Source of the DNA: Microbacterium sp. MPKO10
GTDB taxonomy: Bacteria; Actinomycetota; Actinomycetes; Actinomycetales; Microbacteriaceae
DNA length: 64,000 nt
Direction: 5' to 3'
NCBI RefSeq assembly: GCF_026107415.2
Contig: NZ_JAPCHX010000003.1
Span: 52,692-116,691, forward strand
The position numbers and the translations under genes were made by a program. The notes under the pieces were generated by a model. The model did not search any database, was not told the origin of the DNA, and saw nothing but the letters and a program-made list of their open reading frames with translations. This document shows positions 9,015-16,360 of the stretch, in pieces. Numbering within the stretch: the stretch's first letter is position 1; each line of letters starts with the position of its first letter.

Positions 9015-9037
9015 ATGGCTAAAGATAGCACACGAGC

Positions 9038-9054
9038 GGCTACAAAGTGTAGCC
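9038..9054. promoter_or_regulatory. operator palindrome on the repressor side
   Basis: GGCTACA-AAG-TGTAGCC is a perfect 7-bp inverted repeat. It lies 24 bp upstream of the repressor ATG at 9014, about at the -35 position of the repressor promoter. A related GGCTACA half-site occurs at 9112-9118 in the first codons of the divergent gene. Confidence 0.65.
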
Positions 9055-9074
9055 AAATAGGCACGCGTGTCGGC

Positions 9075-9103
9075 TTGACAGTAGCCAAGCGGCTACATAC
9101 TGT
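9075..9103 (+). promoter_or_regulatory. early promoter with embedded operator
   Basis: TTGACA (9075-9080), a 17-bp spacer, TACTGT (9098-9103). The perfect palindrome GTAGCC-AAGC-GGCTAC (9081-9096) fills the spacer, so a bound regulator would occlude polymerase. The start codon of the next gene (9110) is 7 nt after the -10, so the transcript should start at or beside the ATG. Confidence 0.7.
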
Positions 9104-9109
9104 TTAGGT

Positions 9110-9355
9110 ATGGCTACAGATCACATCACCGCAGAGCAGGCAGACAAGGTTGCCGCAGCAGTAGAGCGGGCAGGCATGAGCCGTACAAAGCTCGCTGACC
9201 TCACCGGAATTCCCTACACGACGCTCGGACGCAAGATCAACGGGCACACCAGCTTCACCGCTGTAGAAATCTACGACATCGCGATTGCGCTCAACACTGC
9301 ACCTGCAGCGCTGATGCCTCAGGTGCTGCTCTCAACTGCACGGAGCGCGGCCTGA
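9110..9355 (+). CDS. XRE-family HTH regulator, Cro-like
   Basis: An 81-residue DNA-binding protein. The HTH is RTKLADLTGIPYTTLGRKI (about residues 25-43). It is the first gene rightward from the switch, under the promoter with the embedded operator, and is probably translated from a leaderless mRNA: no ribosome site precedes ATG and the -10 ends 6 nt before it. It overlaps the next gene (TGATG). Cro-like function is inferred from position. Confidence 0.75.
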   Translation: MATDHITAEQADKVAAAVERAGMSRTKLADLTGIPYTTLGRKINGHTSFTAVEIYDIAIALNTAPAALMPQVLLSTARSAA

Positions 9356-9543
9356 TGGCTGAGGTGTTCACAACAAAGCGTGCCGCCGAGTATTGCGGCC
9401 TTGCCGAGCAGACTCTCCGGAATCTTCTTCATGACGGACACGGGCCGGTCAGGTACAAGCAGGGACGCAAGAACGCGTTCTTCGCATCCGATCTCGACAA
9501 GTGGCTCGAGGGCCGCATCGCTCCCTTGGAGCGTGCAGCATGA
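9355..9543 (+). CDS. xis: putative excisionase (MerR-type HTH)
   Basis: A 62-residue protein with the helix-turn-helix/wing pattern of the Xis/MerR-like domain (TTKRAAEYCGLAEQTLRNLL, then a wing and DLDKWLEGR). Such small proteins in the early position after Cro usually direct excision or act as regulators. Start and stop overlap both neighbours by a few bases. Excisionase identity is likely but not proven; a transcriptional regulator is the alternative. Confidence 0.65.
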   Translation: MAEVFTTKRAAEYCGLAEQTLRNLLHDGHGPVRYKQGRKNAFFASDLDKWLEGRIAPLERAA

Positions 9544-9737
9544 TCGCCACAGTCATTGGCTGGGCAATGGTTCTCGGCGCAGTGGTCTTGTTCGGTGGTC
9601 TGCTTACTGCTCCGTTTTGGGCGCGGTCGGTTGAGCCGGCGGATGATGCGCCCTGGTACGACCCGGACTTTGACCCTGATCGCATCCGTGACATTCGTTT
9701 GGACGACTGGGATGAACCGAACCCGCTAGACGACTAA
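9540..9737 (+). CDS. small single-helix membrane protein
   Basis: A 65-residue protein starting at the ATGA overlap with the putative excisionase. Residues 3-28 form one transmembrane helix; the remainder is acidic, with WYDPDFDPDRIRDIRLDDW. No recognised family. It closes the lysogeny/early block before a long gene-free stretch. Confidence 0.6.
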   Translation: MIATVIGWAMVLGAVVLFGGLLTAPFWARSVEPADDAPWYDPDFDPDRIRDIRLDDWDEPNPLDD

Positions 9738-9755
9738 CACCCATTTTTCTTAGGC

Positions 9756-10317
9756 CTTGTGACGGTCAAGCGTCACTTGGTCGCTGGTTTGGCGTACCTG
9801 AAAACGCCCGTTTCAAGTGTGACGCGGTCATCCTGCCGCTATCAGCACAGCTTGGACCAACTACATAGAGAGCAACGTCCAGTCCCGGAGCGTATGACCA
9901 AGACCGGGGAACGGGAGAGCGAAGCCGCCCATTGGAGACGGCTGGGAGTTGCTGTGGTGCAGGGTAGCCAGTTCTTGGTCCTGCATGGGCGTGATGGAGA
10001 GTTCAAAGGCTGCGCTTTGTGCGTGTGAGTCCAATTCTGAAGCGCCGTATAGAGGTAGCGCCGGGTTAGCCGGTGAGCGCCAAGTCGTAGAAGCCCATCT
10101 ATCGCAGTCTTGCGCGGGGGCCGTCACCGTCATGTGTGGCGGACGAGTCGCAGGGAAACGGGCTGGCGAGGTGAGCGTAAAGGCGTCGTGGAGAGTTCGA
10201 AGCTCTCCCACCTCACTAGGCGGTTGGTGCCACCGATCTTATTCGGCGGACAAGTCCACGAGCCGTCACCTTGTAAATAACTGACCCCCGCTGTCCTGGC
10301 CGACGGCGGGGGTCTTT
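9756..10317 (+). ncRNA. candidate structured non-coding RNA of about 560 nt
   Basis: No convincing gene fits 9738-10337; open frames there have atypical composition and occur on both strands. The region is rich in local inverted repeats: GTGACG/CGTCAC (9759-9776); AGCAAC/GTTGCT (9871-9876 and 9948-9953) enclosing CCAG/CTGG, CCCGG/CCGGG and GCCG/CGGC in a nested branched arrangement; TGCAGG/CCTGCA; CAAAG/CTTTG; and GAGGTG...GGAGAG-TTCGAAG-CTCTCC-CACCTC (10168-10214), whose 7-nt loop resembles a T-loop. An intrinsic terminator closes it. The 5' end is not defined. Large prophage RNAs (GOLLD, ROOL) are possible relatives but I cannot match them by eye. Confidence 0.45.
10283..10317 (+). terminator. 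intrinsic terminator of the non-coding region
   Basis: GACCCCCGC (10283-10291) pairs perfectly with GCGGGGGTC (10306-10314), followed by TTTAG. It ends the structured region 20 bp before the next gene. Confidence 0.75.
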
Positions 10318-10337
10318 AGCTGATTGGAGATACCAGC

Positions 10338-10691
10338 ATGACTGATACTACGTGGCCGTACCCAACAACACCTGAACCGAAACGATCGTCTGCACCGCTC
10401 GCATGGGTGCTCGTCAGCATCCTCGCTGTCGGCGGCACGGCTGCCGGGATGGTGCAGTTCTCGATGGTGCAGGAACGTGACCAGCGCATCGAGAACCTCG
10501 GTGGCGTCATCAATGACCTCAACTACCAGCTAGAGCAGTGCAACGAGCAAGCGACGGCGTACAAAGACGCGAACATCGCGTTCACCGAGTCAGTCTCCGA
10601 CTACCTCAGCGCTTTTCCTTTCGGCGAGCTCGACCTCACTGAGGCAACCCGCCATGTCGAGGACGCGAACGCATTTGAGTGTGTGTCATGA
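10338..10691 (+). CDS. membrane-anchored coiled-coil protein
   Basis: A 117-residue protein with a polar N-terminus, one transmembrane helix (about residues 22-42) and a following helical region with heptad-like spacing (RDQRIENLGGVINDLNYQLE). ATG follows GGAG. It starts the long early operon and overlaps the next gene by 4 bp. No family recognised; the layout is compatible with a small envelope protein. Confidence 0.65.
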   Translation: MTDTTWPYPTTPEPKRSSAPLAWVLVSILAVGGTAAGMVQFSMVQERDQRIENLGGVINDLNYQLEQCNEQATAYKDANIAFTESVSDYLSAFPFGELDLTEATRHVEDANAFECVS

Positions 10692-11026
10692 ACCCGATGA
10701 TCTGGGGCGAGGATTCCCCTCGAGCTCGTGTCACGGACCCGATCACGTCGCAGGTCGCGGCTGATCGCTCGGCGGTGACGTTGACGCCGTTGCGGAAGGC
10801 GGTTCTTGCGCTGATGTTCGTGCAGGGCAACGCGATGAAGGGTTCGGACATCAACTGGGCCTACGCGAAGCATCAACCGGCGCATGAGGAGCGGGGGTGG
10901 CCTCGTTGTCATTGGGATTCCCCACGCAAGAGAGCAGGGGAATTGGCCGCTGACGGGTTCCTCGTGATCGTGGGCCGGTCTGAGGGGGAGAGCGTGTATG
11001 CGCTTCCGGAGTTGAGGGAAGTATGA
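10688..11026 (+). CDS. winged-helix-like early protein of unknown function
   Basis: A 112-residue soluble protein. TPLRKAVLALMFVQGNAMKGSDINWAY and KRAGELAADGFLVIVG look like the helices and wing of a winged-helix domain, often seen in phage proteins that test for gain of function after gene rearrangement. ATG at 10688 overlaps the upstream stop by 4 bp and is preferred to an upstream start. DNA binding is inferred only. Confidence 0.6.
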   Translation: MNPMIWGEDSPRARVTDPITSQVAADRSAVTLTPLRKAVLALMFVQGNAMKGSDINWAYAKHQPAHEERGWPRCHWDSPRKRAGELAADGFLVIVGRSEGESVYALPELREV

Positions 11027-11211
11027 ACGACCAGAGCAATCCTGACTGGGCTGACAATCTCGTGTCGATGCCGGGTGATGATCCGAAGACGGAACCCATC
11101 ACCCTGCCGACGCGTGGGGCAGACAAGAACAAGGCCACACAGTTAGCTGTGGTCGGTCTGTTGCTTATCGGCGTGATCATCATCACCGTCATTTGGGCGG
11201 TCGGGTCATGA
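11023..11211 (+). CDS. small C-terminally anchored membrane protein
   Basis: 62 residues: a polar N-terminal half and one C-terminal helix (TQLAVVGLLLIGVIIITVIW). It overlaps both neighbours by 4 bp. Function unknown. Confidence 0.6.
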   Translation: MNDQSNPDWADNLVSMPGDDPKTEPITLPTRGADKNKATQLAVVGLLLIGVIIITVIWAVGS

Positions 11212-11363
11212 GAGCAACAGCGTTGCTGATCGTGTGCGCACTTGTTTGCACGGCGATCGCAGGGGTTCGGGGCGAGTGGGACGGTGTGTCTCTTCTCGCC
11301 CTCATTTTTATGGGCGGTGCGTTGATCGTCGCCTCCGTTGAGAAAGGCAATGAGAAACGATGA
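11208..11363 (+). CDS. small two-helix membrane protein
   Basis: A 51-residue open frame (MRATALLIVCALVC...) tiles exactly between two genes through ATGA overlaps on both sides. Two hydrophobic stretches are separated by GVRGEWDG. The tiling is the main evidence that it is real. Function unknown. Confidence 0.6.
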   Translation: MRATALLIVCALVCTAIAGVRGEWDGVSLLALIFMGGALIVASVEKGNEKR

Positions 11364-12445
11364 CGTTCACACTGTTGGAACCACTCGAGCAGGACAGTCC
11401 CGAATGGCATGAGCAGCGCACCCATTCGCTTGGTGCATCCGAAGTTGCGGCGGTACTGGGGCTCAGCCCGTGGCAGACACCGCTTTCAGTGTGGCGGACG
11501 AAGCAAGGCATCCCGAACGAGATACCGGAAGATCTGGCGTTCTTCGGGCATCAGCTTGAGGAGCCGATCGCTAACTGGATCTCGTGGAAGCATCCCGAGG
11601 TTGGGCAGATCGATGTCGGGTTCGGTGCCCGGTCGGTTGAGCATCCATGGTTGACGGCGACGCCTGACAGGTCGGTTGGATCACTCGACACGGTGGGCCG
11701 CACCGACGACGGGGCGATGATCTACACGGCACAACCGAATTTCCGTTGCATCGAGTTGAAGACTTCCAGTGCCTACAGCAAGGACAAATGGGCGGATGGT
11801 GTACCCGACTACTACAGGGTGCAGGTCATCGTTCAGATGGGTGTCACCGGGGCTCGGAAAGCTCACCTCGCGGTGCTGCACGGCGGCAACTCCCCGGAAC
11901 TGTACGACGTCGAATGGGACGCCGACGTATGGGAGCAGATCGTCAGACTCACCGACGAGTGGTGGCAAACATATGTTGTTGGTGGTGTGCAACCGGAACC
12001 GTCAACAATGGTCGAGCTTGAGGAGTCCAAGCAGAACACGGGCAACATGATCGACGGCGACGAACGGTTGCTGACGGCCTGGTATCTCGATGGTCTGGAA
12101 CGGTCAGCGTATAAGGAAGCTGACGAGCAGATCGACGCTGTGAAACGTGCCTACAAGGAGTTGATGGCGAAGACCGGGGCGGACGGGCTCACCTATCAGG
12201 GCACCCCGTTGTACACGTTTAAGCGGACGAAGGATCGCCTGTCGTTCGACATGAAGGCGTTCGAGCAGGATCACCCGGACCTGGTGCAGCAGTACACGCG
12301 CACCGTTCCCGGCTCGCTGAGGTTTCTGCGTAAGAGCGTTGCCGAGTTCGAAGAGACACCGCCCGCCGAATGGGAACCGGGCAAGAAAGTTGTCGACGTG
12401 CTTGCTGAGTACGACGACCTCACGATTTGGAGGAATGGCAAGTGA
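11360..12445 (+). CDS. YqaJ/lambda-exonuclease family recombination nuclease
   Basis: A 361-residue 5'-3' dsDNA exonuclease that would resect ends for RecT annealing. The YqaJ motif SLGASEVAAVLGLSPW is near residue 24; the catalytic core shows TATPDR and the metal-binding ELKTSS, with later QVIVQM. It directly precedes recT with a 4-bp overlap, so the pair forms a phage recombination module like lambda exo/bet. Confidence 0.88.
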   Translation: MTFTLLEPLEQDSPEWHEQRTHSLGASEVAAVLGLSPWQTPLSVWRTKQGIPNEIPEDLAFFGHQLEEPIANWISWKHPEVGQIDVGFGARSVEHPWLTATPDRSVGSLDTVGRTDDGAMIYTAQPNFRCIELKTSSAYSKDKWADGVPDYYRVQVIVQMGVTGARKAHLAVLHGGNSPELYDVEWDADVWEQIVRLTDEWWQTYVVGGVQPEPSTMVELEESKQNTGNMIDGDERLLTAWYLDGLERSAYKEADEQIDAVKRAYKELMAKTGADGLTYQGTPLYTFKRTKDRLSFDMKAFEQDHPDLVQQYTRTVPGSLRFLRKSVAEFEETPPAEWEPGKKVVDVLAEYDDLTIWRNGK

Positions 12446-13245
12446 CGGATCTCAGTCAGAAGATCGCTACCAAAGCGGTCGAGCAGAAGAAGAACCCGAC
12501 GATCGCAGATCATCTGAAGGCGTACGAGCCGGAGTTTCAGCGGGCGCTCGGTGAGTCGATGGATGCGGCAAAGTTCGCGCAGGACGCGTTGACTGCGATC
12601 AAGGCGACGCCGGCGCTTGGGCAGGCTGATGCACGATCGCTGTTCGGCGCATTGTTCCTCGCGGCGCAGCTGAAGCTTCCGGTCGGGGGCCCGTTGGCAC
12701 AATTCCATTTGACGCCTCGCAAGGTGGGTGGCCAGCAGGTTGTTGTCCCTATCGTGGGATTTTCTGGCTATATCCAACTGGCGATGAACACGGGCCTGTA
12801 CTCGAAGGTCTCCGCGTTCCTTGTGCACGAGAACGACTACTTCACCACCGGGGCGAACTCGGAGCGTGGCGAGTTCTACGACTTCAAACGTGCAACCGGT
12901 GACCGTGGGGAAACGTCCGGCGTTATTGCGTACGCGAAGGTCAAAGGGCTGGACGAATCGCAGTGGGTGTACGTGGATGCGGAAACGATGCGCACGAAGC
13001 ACCGCCCGAAGTACTGGGAGAAAACGCCATGGAACGACTCAGAGGGCGAAATGTTCAAGAAGACGGGCATCAGGGTTCTGCAGAAGTATCTTCCGAAGTC
13101 GGCAGAGGCGGCACCGCTCGCTCAGGCTGCTGCGGCAGATCAGGCGGTGGTGAAGAAGCTCGACAATGTTCCCGAGTTGCAGGTCGAGCACGACGATGAT
13201 GAACCGGAAACGATCGTCGCCCCCGAGGTAAAGGACAAACCGTGA
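12442..13245 (+). CDS. recT: RecT-family single-strand annealing protein
   Basis: A 267-residue protein that coats single-stranded DNA and anneals homologous strands. Family features include FGALFLAAQLKLPVG, the GFSGYIQLAM segment and the C-terminal acidic tail. GTG at 12442 is chosen because GGAGG lies 8 nt upstream and it overlaps the exonuclease stop. An in-frame TTG at 12427 is less likely. Confidence 0.9.
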   Translation: MTDLSQKIATKAVEQKKNPTIADHLKAYEPEFQRALGESMDAAKFAQDALTAIKATPALGQADARSLFGALFLAAQLKLPVGGPLAQFHLTPRKVGGQQVVVPIVGFSGYIQLAMNTGLYSKVSAFLVHENDYFTTGANSERGEFYDFKRATGDRGETSGVIAYAKVKGLDESQWVYVDAETMRTKHRPKYWEKTPWNDSEGEMFKKTGIRVLQKYLPKSAEAAPLAQAAAADQAVVKKLDNVPELQVEHDDDEPETIVAPEVKDKP

Positions 13246-13340
13246 TGCTGCATGTGAAGTTCGATCAAGACGGCGCTCCCATCGGTATCGATTGGGAGCG
13301 TTTCGTTTCCGAGTACCTCGTGAAAGAGGAACCGGCATGA
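13245..13340 (+). CDS. micro-protein between recT and the RusA gene
   Basis: A 31-residue frame (MLHVKFDQDGAPIGIDWERF...) starts on the last base of the recT stop and ends in an ATGA overlap with the resolvase gene. Composition is ordinary for this phage. It may be a real small protein or serve translational coupling. Confidence 0.5.
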   Translation: MLHVKFDQDGAPIGIDWERFVSEYLVKEEPA

Positions 13341-13732
13341 CACTCAACGAACAGGTACAGACCGACGCGGGTCTTTTCGAGACGACGTTCACGTTCGACT
13401 GGGTGAAACCGCCGTTGTCTCTCAACTATCGGCTGCACCGTATGGCGGAGGCGAAGATCGTCAAGGATCTTCGGTCGCTGATGCACGCGAAGGCGAGACA
13501 CGTGCCGGAGTTGGAACGCATCGAGGTGCGCCTTGTGTGGTTCGTGAAAGACCGGCGACGTCGCGACGACGAGAACCCAGTCGCCACACTCAAAGCCCTC
13601 TGCGATGGCTTGGTCGATGCCGAGGTTGTCCCTGACGACACCCGCGAGTTCATGGTCAAGCACATGCCGGAGATCCGGTACGAGAAGGGCTGCGTTCCGC
13701 ATTTCGAGTTCACGCTGAAGGAGCTCGCATGA
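13337..13732 (+). CDS. RusA-like Holliday-junction resolvase
   Basis: A 131-residue protein. RRDDENPVATLKALCDGL followed by EVVPDD is the RusA active-site pattern, where acidic residues bind Mg2+ and the enzyme cuts four-way junctions. It follows exo and recT, completing a recombination module. ATG at 13337 (ATGA overlap) is preferred to an upstream start at 13292. Confidence 0.85.
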   Translation: MTLNEQVQTDAGLFETTFTFDWVKPPLSLNYRLHRMAEAKIVKDLRSLMHAKARHVPELERIEVRLVWFVKDRRRRDDENPVATLKALCDGLVDAEVVPDDTREFMVKHMPEIRYEKGCVPHFEFTLKELA

Positions 13733-13905
13733 CCGCGCATGACTGCCCGTGGGTTGGTGATTGTCAGTGTGCCCGTGACGCTATGCCGTGCTCGTGTGGA
13801 CACCGGAACGTGTCTCACGGGTCAACGGTCAAGCAAACGTTTGTCGGCCTTGGAATGGGCGGCTGCGGGCTGTGCGGATGCAGAAACTTTGAGGTGTCGT
13901 CATGA
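13729..13905 (+). CDS. Cys-rich small protein, probable zinc binder
   Basis: A 58-residue frame with eight cysteines, including CQC, CSCGH and CGLCGC, and ATGA overlaps with both neighbours. The Cys spacing suggests one or two metal sites. It is the first of three consecutive Cys-rich genes. Function unknown. Confidence 0.6.
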   Translation: MTAHDCPWVGDCQCARDAMPCSCGHRNVSHGSTVKQTFVGLGMGGCGLCGCRNFEVSS

Positions 13906-14087
13906 CCGACACAGCATTATTCGACATTGAGCCGGTGGAGCTGTGGTTCCAGGGCGTGCCCGATAAGTGCCGCGACTGTCACAAGCCGTGCAAGGCACCT
14001 GTGGCCGGTGGGTGTGACCGGCGAGGCCATTTCATTCTGTGCCAGCGATGCCTTGATGCTGCGCGTGAGAAAGCGAGGGCTGCCTGA
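13902..14087 (+). CDS. small zinc-ribbon-like protein
   Basis: 61 residues with CRDCHKPC, then CDRRGH and CQRC. The CxxC pairs suggest a zinc ribbon. It overlaps both flanking genes. Function unknown; such proteins are frequent in actinophage early regions. Confidence 0.65.
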   Translation: MTDTALFDIEPVELWFQGVPDKCRDCHKPCKAPVAGGCDRRGHFILCQRCLDAAREKARAA

Positions 14088-14221
14088 TGGGTAGTTGGTT
14101 TGAGGCTCCGTGTCCGCGTTGCGGGATTGTCCGTGAGGTGATGCCGGAGAAGAAGGGGAAGGTGTGCCGGGATTGCAAAGCAGTGCTCAACCCTGCCGAA
14201 AGGGAACTATGGGCAGCGTGA
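14087..14221 (+). CDS. micro zinc-ribbon protein
   Basis: A 44-residue frame with CPRC and CRDC pairs separated by 14 residues, the minimal zinc-ribbon layout. It starts in a TGATG overlap with the previous gene. It is the last gene before a reverse-strand insertion. Confidence 0.55.
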   Translation: MGSWFEAPCPRCGIVREVMPEKKGKVCRDCKAVLNPAERELWAA

Positions 14222-14226
14222 AGTAT

Positions 14227-14493
14227 TCAAAGCGCATTCGCTATGAGCTCTCGCCAATCGCTGCCGCTTTTTTTACCGGGGCCGTTCACCTCGGATGTCC
14301 TCCATTCGGAAGACCCACTATGCAATGTCACAAGTGGGGTCGCTTTGCCAGGCCGGAAATGTCCCCAGAGCATCCACTTGTTTCGTCCGTCGGTCGCAAG
14401 CGTGTACTGCGTTCCCGCGTCCCAAAAAGATTCCCTCCCGGTTTCAGGGGGCTGCTCAATGTCGTACAAGGACTGCTGGCCGTGGTTGTGCAC
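14227..14493 (-). CDS. reverse-strand cargo gene of unknown function
   Basis: 88 residues from GTG at 14493, inserted head-on in the rightward early operon. The sequence has normal composition (GRESFWDAGTQYTLATDGRN, then KWMLWGHFRPGK) unlike the competing + frames. No ribosome site precedes GTG; instead TAGCGT ends 6 nt before it and the palindrome CCCCCAAAACAGGGG lies at 14530-14544. This promoter layout is shared with other reverse-strand cargo genes. It is probably a moron expressed in the lysogen. No family recognised. Confidence 0.5.
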   Translation of the reverse strand: MHNHGQQSLYDIEQPPETGRESFWDAGTQYTLATDGRNKWMLWGHFRPGKATPLVTLHSGSSEWRTSEVNGPGKKSGSDWRELIANAL

Positions 14494-14499
14494 TTAACA

Positions 14500-14544
14500 A
14501 CGCTATCCGGGCAGGTGGCATGATGGCCGCCCCCAAAACAGGGG
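14500..14544 (-). promoter_or_regulatory. cargo promoter for the 14227-14493 gene
   Basis: On the reverse strand: CCCCTGTTTTGGGGG, 24 nt, TAGCGT, 6 nt, GTG. Same layout as the promoters at 31151-31202, 41557-41607, 42672-42713 and 45848-45889. The palindrome would be centred near -42 relative to a start at the GTG. Confidence 0.45.
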
Positions 14545-14572
14545 TGGGTATCCACTCAGCAGGGAGGTCGTC

Positions 14573-14905
14573 ATGGGCACCGTGATTCCAAAACGAGTCC
14601 GAGCAATCGTGCTCGAGCGTTCAGAGGGCCAGTGCGAGAGATGTTTCTCGGCTGGCCCTCTCGAGTTGCATCACCGGAAGTTCCGGAGCCGTGGTGGGAA
14701 ACACACCGTCGAGAACCTCGTCGCGTTATGCGGATGGGGGAACCACACCGGTTGTCATGGCAAAGCGCACGCAAACGGCGACGGTGGGTGGTCGGTGCAC
14801 TCGTGGGACAACGAGCTCTACATTCCCGTGCGTGATGACCGAGGCGTGCTGTGGATGCTCGGCAAAGACGGGCGAAAACACGAAATCACAGAACCACCGT
14901 TCTGA
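14573..14905 (+). CDS. HNH endonuclease domain protein
   Basis: 110 residues. CERC, then LELHHRKFRSRGG, NLVALCG and GCHGKAH give the zinc-bound HNH (beta-beta-alpha metal) fold. GGGAGG precedes ATG. It lies just after the reverse-strand cargo gene and before the replication protein. It could be a homing-type or DNA-processing nuclease; a second HNH gene next to terminase is the packaging candidate. Confidence 0.85.
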   Translation: MGTVIPKRVRAIVLERSEGQCERCFSAGPLELHHRKFRSRGGKHTVENLVALCGWGNHTGCHGKAHANGDGGWSVHSWDNELYIPVRDDRGVLWMLGKDGRKHEITEPPF

Positions 14906-14922
14906 AAGAGAGGAGGTACCAA

Positions 14923-15711
14923 ATGAGAATCAGATCGATCAAACCGGAGTTCTGGCGGTCGGATGATGTGAACGAAATGTCGATCGAGGATCGGCTTCTG
15001 TTCATCGGTCTCTGGTCATACGTCGACGACAACGGCGTCGGCATCGACCGAGTGTCCGATGTTTGCGCAGACCTGTTCGCTCATGACCTTTCAGTGAGCC
15101 CTCACGACACGCTCATGAGGGTTAAAGCAGGGTTGAACAGGCTTCACACGCAAGGCGTTATCAGCCGTTACGAGGTCGGGGCGAAGCGATTCCTTCACAT
15201 TGCGAACTGGTCGAAGCACCAGAGGATCAACCGGCCTTCACCGGGGCGATACCCCTTGCCGGACAAGGGAACGGCGATTCAAAATGAGTCGATCACTGAG
15301 TCCTCACTGAGCGCTCATGAGTCCTCACTTCCCGGAGCAGGGGAACAGGGGAGCAGGGGAACAGAGGAACAGGGGAGTAAAGAACTTGCTCACCTGACGG
15401 CGAGCGTGTCATTCGAGGACTTCTGGTCTGTCTGGCAGAAGCGAGTCGCAAAGGCCGACGCTGAGAAGGCGTGGACGAAAGCGATCAAGAAGTCAGACCC
15501 GCAAGTCATCGTCGATGCGGCACACGCGTTGTGGTCGTCACCGTACCTGCCGGAAAGACAGTTCATCCCGTACCCGGCGTCATGGCTGAACGGTGAACGG
15601 TGGAACGACCCGCTACCTGAACCGCCAGAGCAGAAGAACCGTCCGTCACGGGATCAGGCGAACATGGCGTTCGTCGCACAGTTGGGCGTACAGAAGGGAA
15701 TCGGATCATGA
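14923..15711 (+). CDS. phage replication initiation protein, DnaD/replisome-organiser type
   Basis: 262 residues. The N-terminal part (IKPEFWRSDDVNEMSIEDRL, then LFIGLWSYVDDNG) is the winged-helix region found in many phage replication proteins. A low-complexity linker with repeated GEQGS-like units follows, then a C-terminal helical domain (FEDFWSVWQKRVAKADAEKA). AGGAGG before ATG at 14923 fixes the start. It probably binds the phage origin and loads host helicase. Confidence 0.8.
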   Translation: MRIRSIKPEFWRSDDVNEMSIEDRLLFIGLWSYVDDNGVGIDRVSDVCADLFAHDLSVSPHDTLMRVKAGLNRLHTQGVISRYEVGAKRFLHIANWSKHQRINRPSPGRYPLPDKGTAIQNESITESSLSAHESSLPGAGEQGSRGTEEQGSKELAHLTASVSFEDFWSVWQKRVAKADAEKAWTKAIKKSDPQVIVDAAHALWSSPYLPERQFIPYPASWLNGERWNDPLPEPPEQKNRPSRDQANMAFVAQLGVQKGIGS

Positions 15712-16088
15712 ACCTGCAGGAAGCAGGGAAGCTGTTGCTGGTCGCGTCCGGGTTCGATCGTAGGGAAGTGTCGGAGCTCAACGCGACGGCATGGCATACG
15801 GCACTCGGGAAGCATTCTTATGACGAGTGCGAGCAGGCGGTAATTGCGCATTTCACGGACGCTGCGACACGTCATGAGTATTTGACGGTCGGGCATGTGC
15901 TCGATCGTGTGGAAGCTCAGGGGCGAATGAGTAAACGGGCTGTGGAGGCTGACGTGAGGTCTGCGAAGGCTCGAGGTTTGATCGACCGGTCGTACCCGGC
16001 ACGTGAACCGTTGCCGGTGGATGTGGCGCGGAGGCTTGCTGAGGCTCGCCGGCGCGACATGGAGCAGGTGCAGGAGTTGGAGTCATGA
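15708..16088 (+). CDS. replication-associated protein of unknown function
   Basis: 126 residues, mostly helical; ELNATAWHTALGKHSYDECEQ resembles small proteins that follow replication initiators in actinophages and may act on helicase loading. It overlaps the initiator by 4 bp. The functional link is inferred from position only. Confidence 0.6.
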   Translation: MNLQEAGKLLLVASGFDRREVSELNATAWHTALGKHSYDECEQAVIAHFTDAATRHEYLTVGHVLDRVEAQGRMSKRAVEADVRSAKARGLIDRSYPAREPLPVDVARRLAEARRRDMEQVQELES

Positions 16089-16360
16089 GGGTGACGGTCG
16101 ATATTCCGGACAGGGAGTGGTGGCGCATCGCCTCGGTTGCTGACCTTCGGGGTCAGAAGGTGGACGAGATGGTTGCGCAGATCGCGTTGGGTCTTGCCCA
16201 TCCGGACCCTGTGCGGCGTTTGCATGCTGTCGGGATGACGGATGCGCAGATCGCGTCCGAGACGGGTTTGCTTCTGGGCACGATCGCGGCGCGACGTCGG
16301 AAGCTTGGGCTGCCGCCCAACAAGAAAAGATCAACGATTCGAAAGAGAGATGCAGCATGA
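16085..16360 (+). CDS. HTH DNA-binding protein
   Basis: 91 residues. An N-terminal stretch resembling ribbon-helix-helix proteins (MRVTVDIPDREWWRIASVAD) is followed by a helix-turn-helix (GMTDAQIASETGLLLGTIAA) and a basic tail. It overlaps ssb and the previous gene by 4 bp. Regulator or replication accessory. Confidence 0.65.
   Translation: MRVTVDIPDREWWRIASVADLRGQKVDEMVAQIALGLAHPDPVRRLHAVGMTDAQIASETGLLLGTIAARRRKLGLPPNKKRSTIRKRDAA

Noticed and set aside
9759..10284. Open frames of 89, 116 and 111 residues on both strands in the gene-free region
   Set aside because: Composition is unlike neighbouring genes, the frames overlap each other on opposite strands, and the region is hairpin-rich with its own terminator. 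A structured RNA fits better.
9756..10317. Direct assignment of the structured region to GOLLD or ROOL RNA
   Set aside because: I could not match conserved sequence blocks by eye; only a covariance-model search could support this.
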